A stretch of 8,441 bases of DNA from JBDSEG01 sp039920165 (GTDB taxonomy: Bacteria; Pseudomonadota; Gammaproteobacteria; Burkholderiales; Burkholderiaceae_C). Under the pieces are notes generated by a model. It was not told the origin of the DNA, searched no databases, and saw only the letters and a list, made by a program, of their open reading frames with translations. The stretch spans positions 1-8,441 of the forward strand of contig JBDSEG010000377.1 of the NCBI GenBank assembly GCA_039920165.1. Reading direction: 5' to 3'. Shown piece after piece: positions 5,454 to 8,441 of the stretch. Position 1 is the first letter of the stretch, and each line of letters starts with the position of its first letter. The translations under genes and the position numbers were made by a program.

Positions 5454-7451
5454 TCACGCCGCCGCCCTCACCGCCGGGAACACCTTCACGTCGACGATCT
5501 TCAGTTCGGCCGAGACCTTGCCGGTGCGGCCGTCCTCGAACTTGACCGGCGTCTCGATGTACTGGCTGGCGCGCCCCGCATAGACCGCATCGACGAGCAG
5601 GGCGTAGCGCTCGCCGATGAAGCCGCGGCGGACCTTGCGGGTGCGCGTCAGCTCGCCGTCGTCGGCGTCGAGCTCCTTGTGCAGGACGATGAAGCGGGCG
5701 ACCTGCGAGCCGGCCAGGCGTTCGTCGGCGGCGAGGTCGGCGTTGACCTTCTCGACGCAGTCGCGGATGAGTTCGAGCACCTCGGGCTTGGCCGCGAGGT
5801 CGGCATACCCGGCATACGGCAGGTTGCGCTTCTCGGCCCAGTTGCCGACCGCTTCGAAATCGATATTGACGAAGGCGCCGGCGCGCTCGCGGCCGTCGCC
5901 GATCGCGACCGCCTCCTTGATATAAGGGAAGAACTTGAGCTTGTTCTCGACATACTTGGGCGCGAACATCGAGCCGTCGGCCATCCGGCCCACGTCCTTC
6001 GCCCGGTCGATGATCTTGAGGTGCCCGCTCGCATCGATGAAGCCCGCGTCGCCGGTGCGGTACCAGCCGTCGGCCGTCAGCACCTCGGCGGTGGCGGCCG
6101 GATTGCGGTAGTAGCCCTTGAGCAGGCCTGGCGACTTGACGAGGATCTCGCCCGACTCGCTGAGCTTGATCTGCACGCCGTCGATGGGAACGCCCACGGT
6201 ATCGGCGCGCGCCTGGTGGTCAGGTTGCAGGCATACGAAGACGGCCGTCTCGGTCGAGCCGTAGAGCTGCTTCAGGTTGATGCCGATCGAACGGTAGAAC
6301 GTGAAGAGATCGGGCCCGATCGCCTCACCCGCGGTATAGGCGACGCGCACGCGCGAGAAGCCGAGCGTATTGCGCAGCGGGCCGTAGATGGCGAGCCGGC
6401 CGATCGCATAGTGCAGCCGGTCGAACGCGCCGACCGTCTCGCCGTCCATCAACGCCGGGCCGACCCGCTTGGCCAGCGCCATAAAGTGCTCGAACAGCCG
6501 CTTCTGGACGAAGCCGGCGTCTTCCATGCGGATCAGCACCGTCGTCAGCAGGCTCTCGAAGACCCGCGGCGGCGCGAAGTAGTAGGACGGGCCGATCTCG
6601 TTCAGGTCGATGGAAACCGTGCTCGCCGACTCGGGGCAGTTCACCACATAGCCGCACACCAGCCACTGCGCATACGAGAAGATGTTCTGGCCGATCCAGG
6701 CCGGCGGCATGTAGGCCAGCACTTCCTCGGCGTGCGTCAGCTTGTCGAAATCGGCGCCGGCGCGGGCGCGGTCGATCAGCGTCGCGTGGGAGTGCACCAC
6801 GCCCTTCGGGTTGCCGGTGGTCCCCGAGGTGAAGAACATCGCCGCCACATCGTCGGGCGTGGCGGTCGCGAGCTCGGTGTCGAAGAAGGCCGGGTGCGCG
6901 CGACCATAGGCGCGCCCGGCCTCGACCAGCGCATCGAGCGGCGCGAGGCCGGGCTCGTCATAGTGGCGCAGACCGCGCGGGGCATCGAACCAGATGCGCG
7001 CGAGTTGCGGGCAGCCGCCCGTCTCGAGGCCGCGCAGTTCGAGCAGCTTGTCGACCTGCTCCTGGTCCTCGACGATGGCGAAGGCAATCTCGGCGTTGTT
7101 GATCGGAAAGGCGAATTCGCCCGCCGCAGCGTCCTGGTACAGCGGCACCGGGATCGCACCGATCGATTGCGCGGCCAGCATCGAGGCATACAGGCGCGGC
7201 CGGTTCTCTCCCACAACGACCAGGTGCTGGCCGCGCGCCAGACCGGCCTCGGCCAGGCCGCAGGCGATCTCGCGCACCATCCCTGCGAGCGCGCTCCAGC
7301 TCAGCGTCTGCCAGATGCCGTAGCTCTTCTCGCGCAGCGCGGCCGCGTCAGGGCGGGCCTTGGCGTGGTCGAGCAGCAGGCGCGGAAAGGTGGATTGCAC
7401 CGGCGGCAATGTACGCAGCGCTTTGACGCCATGTTGTCGTTCTGACGACAA
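5454..7451 (-). CDS. AMP-dependent acyl-CoA ligase (long-chain acyl-CoA synthetase-like)
   Basis: This enzyme would activate a carboxylic acid with ATP and CoA to its acyl-CoA. It has adenylate-forming motifs in the expected order: the AMP/phosphate loop FFTSGTTGNPKGVVHSH (residues 206-222), YGSTET (397-402), GWYRTGDAG with the ribose-binding Asp (462-470), the hinge region IDRAKDVGRMADG (481-493) and a C-terminal ELTRTRKVRR carrying the probable catalytic lysine (600-609). With up to 665 residues and a long segment between motifs, it fits the large FadD15/Faa-like long-chain class better than the compact 4CL or acetyl-CoA types. The N-terminus is uncertain: the longest frame starts with TTG at 7451, immediately after an in-frame TGA, without a good ribosome-binding site and inside a palindrome that looks like an operator. 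In-frame TTG at 7409 and GTG at 7400 are alternatives, and conserved sequence starts near TFPRLLLDHA (21-30). It leads the importer operon, suggesting that the imported acid is its substrate. Confidence 0.9.
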   Translation of the reverse strand: MSSERQHGVKALRTLPPVQSTFPRLLLDHAKARPDAAALREKSYGIWQTLSWSALAGMVREIACGLAEAGLARGQHLVVVGENRPRLYASMLAAQSIGAIPVPLYQDAAAGEFAFPINNAEIAFAIVEDQEQVDKLLELRGLETGGCPQLARIWFDAPRGLRHYDEPGLAPLDALVEAGRAYGRAHPAFFDTELATATPDDVAAMFFTSGTTGNPKGVVHSHATLIDRARAGADFDKLTHAEEVLAYMPPAWIGQNIFSYAQWLVCGYVVNCPESASTVSIDLNEIGPSYYFAPPRVFESLLTTVLIRMEDAGFVQKRLFEHFMALAKRVGPALMDGETVGAFDRLHYAIGRLAIYGPLRNTLGFSRVRVAYTAGEAIGPDLFTFYRSIGINLKQLYGSTETAVFVCLQPDHQARADTVGVPIDGVQIKLSESGEILVKSPGLLKGYYRNPAATAEVLTADGWYRTGDAGFIDASGHLKIIDRAKDVGRMADGSMFAPKYVENKLKFFPYIKEAVAIGDGRERAGAFVNIDFEAVGNWAEKRNLPYAGYADLAAKPEVLELIRDCVEKVNADLAADERLAGSQVARFIVLHKELDADDGELTRTRKVRRGFIGERYALLVDAVYAGRASQYIETPVKFEDGRTGKVSAELKIVDVKVFPAVRAAA

Positions 7452-7452
7452 T
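7423..7452 (+). promoter_or_regulatory. Candidate sigma-70 promoter of the Crp/Fnr-family gene
   Basis: A -35 box TTGACG (7423-7428, five of six matches) and a -10 box GACAAT (7447-7452, four of six) are separated by 18 bp. Transcription would begin near 7459, giving a leader of about 26 bases to the ATG at 7485. The 18-bp palindrome at 7434-7451 covers the spacer and most of the -10 box. Prediction by eye only. Confidence 0.45.
7434..7451. promoter_or_regulatory. Candidate operator: 18-bp inverted repeat between ligase and regulator genes
   Basis: TTGTCGTTCTGACGACAA has perfect 7-bp arms (TTGTCGT/ACGACAA) around a 4-bp centre. Written as TTGTCG-N6-CGACAA, it has the two-fold symmetry and size expected for dimeric Crp/Fnr-family regulators (E. 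coli CRP TGTGA-N6-TCACA, FNR TTGAT-N4-ATCAA), with different half-sites. It lies beside a divergently transcribed Crp/Fnr gene and overlaps that gene's best candidate promoter. It also includes the TTG at the upstream limit of the ligase frame. Binding is inferred. Confidence 0.6.
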
Positions 7453-7484
7453 CATGGGGTCTTCACCCTTGGGTCTTTCCCTCG

Positions 7485-8228
7485 ATGGCCAAGCTTCCCG
7501 TGCCGCTCGACACCGTACGGCCGGCAGCACTGCCGCTGTACCAGCGGGCGCGTGTCGCGAGCGCCGCCGAGCTCTCCGGCATCCCGTGGCTGACGAGGCT
7601 CGACCCGGTGGAGCGCGCGGCGGCGGTGCGCGACCTGCAGGTTGTCGAGGTCGGCGTGGGCGAACTGTTGTGCCGGGTCGGCCGGCCCGCGACCTACTGG
7701 TTCGGCGTCGTCGACGGCCTGCTCAAGATGAGCAACGACACCGCGCAGGGCATTCCCATCACTTTCACCGGCGTTCCGCCGGGCGGGTGGTTCGGCGAGG
7801 GCACGGTGCTCAAGCGCGAGCGCTACCGCTACAACATCACGGCGCTGCGCGCAAGCCTCGTGGCGGGCATCGGGGTCGAGACCTTCCATTGGCTGATCGA
7901 GCGCAGCATCCCGTTCAACCGTTTCATCACGCAGCAGCTCAACGAGCGCCTGGGCCAGTTCATCGGCGCGCGCGAGATCGACCGCATGACCGACCCCGAC
8001 GTGCGCGTGGCGCGCAGCCTGGCGGCGCTGTTCCACCCGCTGCTGTACCCCGGTGTCGGCGAGGTGCTGCGCATCACCCAGCAGGAACTCGGCTATGTGG
8101 TCGGCCTGTCGCGCCAGCGCGTCAACCTGGCACTGCAGGCGCTGCAGACGGCCGGCGTGATCCGGATCGAATATGGCGGGCTGCGCGTGCTCGACCTGGA
8201 ACGGCTGCGCGGATACGGGCGCCGTTGA
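7485..8228 (+). CDS. Crp/Fnr-family transcriptional regulator
   Basis: This is a 247-residue predicted DNA-binding regulator. An N-terminal cNMP-binding-like beta-roll spans about residues 35-135, the dimerisation helix about 140-170, and a C-terminal winged helix-turn-helix about 175-240 with ITQQELGYVVGLSRQRVNLAL (197-217) as the HTH. Aligned by eye to E. coli CRP, the phosphate-cassette Gly-Glu (104-105) and Arg (115) are kept, but the following Ser-Ala is Tyr-Asn. In the recognition helix Arg210 is kept while Gln211 replaces Glu181 and Leu215 replaces Arg185. Only one cysteine (63) is present, so it is not an Fe-S FNR. The start is the first ATG, GTG or TTG after the in-frame stop at 7443-7445; no Shine-Dalgarno is visible. 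It is divergent from the ligase-importer operon and a likely regulator of it. The effector is unknown. Confidence 0.9.
   Translation: MAKLPVPLDTVRPAALPLYQRARVASAAELSGIPWLTRLDPVERAAAVRDLQVVEVGVGELLCRVGRPATYWFGVVDGLLKMSNDTAQGIPITFTGVPPGGWFGEGTVLKRERYRYNITALRASLVAGIGVETFHWLIERSIPFNRFITQQLNERLGQFIGAREIDRMTDPDVRVARSLAALFHPLLYPGVGEVLRITQQELGYVVGLSRQRVNLALQALQTAGVIRIEYGGLRVLDLERLRGYGRR
8087..8111 (+). repeat. 25-bp direct repeat, copy 1 (inside the regulator's helix-turn-helix)
   Basis: These 25 bases encode part of the helix-turn-helix (about LGYVVGLS, residues 202-209) and recur exactly at 8263-8287, after the gene. Identity ends on both sides of the 25 bases. Confidence 0.9.
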
Positions 8229-8230
8229 GG

Positions 8231-8248
8231 CGTCGCGGTCCTGCGACG
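8231..8248 (+). repeat. 6-bp stem-loop just after the regulator gene
   Basis: CGTCGC (8231-8236) pairs with GCGACG (8243-8248) around six bases, starting three bases after the TGA stop. No T-run follows, so it is at best a weak or Rho-assisted terminator or a 3'-end stabiliser. Confidence 0.45.
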
Positions 8249-8262
8249 AAGACAGCCAACGG

Positions 8263-8287
8263 ACTCGGCTATGTGGTCGGCCTGTCG
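8263..8287 (+). repeat. 25-bp direct repeat, copy 2 (regulator-zwf intergenic region)
   Basis: This is an exact second copy of regulator coding bases 8087-8111, offset by 176 bp and lying in the 136-bp gap before zwf. It ends eight bases before the candidate zwf -35 box. It looks like a remnant of a local duplication rather than part of a gene, although its frame stays open for some distance. Confidence 0.9.
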
Positions 8288-8294
8288 ACGTCGA

Positions 8295-8323
8295 TTGACC
8301 CTGTCCGCGAACGCCGGCATGAT
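8295..8323 (+). promoter_or_regulatory. Candidate sigma-70 promoter of zwf
   Basis: TTGACC (8295-8300, five of six matches) and CATGAT (8318-8323, four of six) are 17 bp apart. Transcription would begin near 8330, about 35 bases before the zwf ATG. A small GCCGC/GCGGC hairpin (8344-8357) lies in the predicted leader. If real, zwf has its own promoter in addition to any read-through from the regulator gene. Prediction by eye only. Confidence 0.45.
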
Positions 8324-8364
8324 TCCCTGAAACAAAGTTACATGCCGCATGCGCGGCGCTGCCC

Positions 8365-8441
8365 ATGTCCTTCGACCTCGTATGTTTCGGCGGTACCGGC
8401 GACCTGACCTGGCGCAAGCTGATGCCGGCGCTGTTCCAGGC
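8365..8441 (+). CDS. zwf: Glucose-6-phosphate 1-dehydrogenase, N-terminal 25 codons (truncated by window edge)
   Basis: The ATG at 8365 opens a frame running off the right edge that begins MSFDLVCFGGTGDLTWRKLM and continues with PALFQ. This matches the N-terminus of glucose-6-phosphate dehydrogenase, in which GGTGDLxxRKLxPALF forms the Rossmann NADP-binding loop. The enzyme oxidises glucose 6-phosphate to 6-phosphogluconolactone at the entry to the pentose-phosphate and Entner-Doudoroff routes. No clear Shine-Dalgarno precedes the ATG. It lies 136 bp after the Crp/Fnr-family gene on the same strand; whether that regulator also affects zwf is open. The identification rests on 25 residues, but the motif is distinctive. 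Confidence 0.88.
   Translation, partial: MSFDLVCFGGTGDLTWRKLMPALFQ

Noticed and set aside
5200..5457. An 85-codon minus-strand ORF in the ligase-livG gap
   Set aside because: Its sequence is low-complexity (FLRFLRSLRSL) because it reads through the degenerate inverted repeat. It has no recognisable family or ribosome-binding site.
3935..5545. A 536-codon plus-strand ORF antisense to livH and livG
   Set aside because: It spans two repeats and two real minus-strand genes, and has no coherent domain.
5679..7445. A 588-codon plus-strand ORF antisense to the ligase
   Set aside because: It is a long open antisense frame expected from high GC content. Composition is unlike a real protein, and the minus strand has all the adenylate-forming motifs.
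8231..8248. A second copy of the candidate operator after the regulator gene
   Set aside because: It shares the GTCG/CGAC core with the 7434-7451 palindrome, but the half-site spacing is 8 instead of 6 and the outer bases differ. It is better read as a hairpin.
7454..8407. A 317-codon plus-strand ORF overlapping the regulator and zwf starts
   Set aside because: It is an arginine/alanine/proline-rich frame shadow of the regulator gene, which has clear domain structure in its own frame.

Overview
The window is GC-rich and gene-dense. It looks chromosomal and betaproteobacterial, probably Burkholderiales or Rhodocyclales. That placement is inferred from the style of the proteins, the gene neighbourhood and the intergenic repeat types, since there is no rRNA or other phylogenetic marker. 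It holds two transcription units facing away from each other. No CRISPR array, tRNA, rRNA, transposase, phage gene or toxin-antitoxin pair was seen.

Leftward unit (minus strand, transcribed from about 7450 towards 1): a large AMP-forming acyl-CoA ligase (5454-7451), then a complete LivFGHMK-type ABC importer in the order LivG ATPase (4406-5203), LivH permease (3340-4269), LivM permease (2191-3255), periplasmic binding protein (729-2066) and LivF ATPase (2-538, cut by the left edge). The obvious reading is one module for uptake and activation of an organic acid: the binding protein captures it in the periplasm, LivH/LivM with LivG/LivF import it, and the ligase converts it to a CoA thioester for catabolism. 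The substrate cannot be read from the sequence; aromatic, branched-chain, dicarboxylic or fatty acids are all possible.

Rightward unit (plus strand): a Crp/Fnr-family regulator (7485-8228), then the first 25 codons of glucose-6-phosphate dehydrogenase (8365 onward, cut by the right edge). The regulator is divergent from the ligase. Between them lies an 18-bp inverted repeat (7434-7451) that overlaps the best candidate regulator promoter, so it is the natural candidate operator for autoregulation and for control of the ligase-importer operon.

The gaps in the leftward operon are unusually structured. The ligase-livG gap holds a long inverted repeat built from a short TTTGCGTYC-like unit. The livG-livH gap holds a REP/BIME-like palindromic element that appears to supply the livH ribosome-binding site. 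The livK-livF gap holds five consecutive stem-loops plus a G-quadruplex motif. A 24-codon ORF overlaps the livH stop codon. An exact 25-bp piece of the regulator's DNA-recognition helix coding sequence is repeated just after that gene. The coding genes belong to well-known families; the less ordinary material is in the gaps and in the regulator-operator pair.
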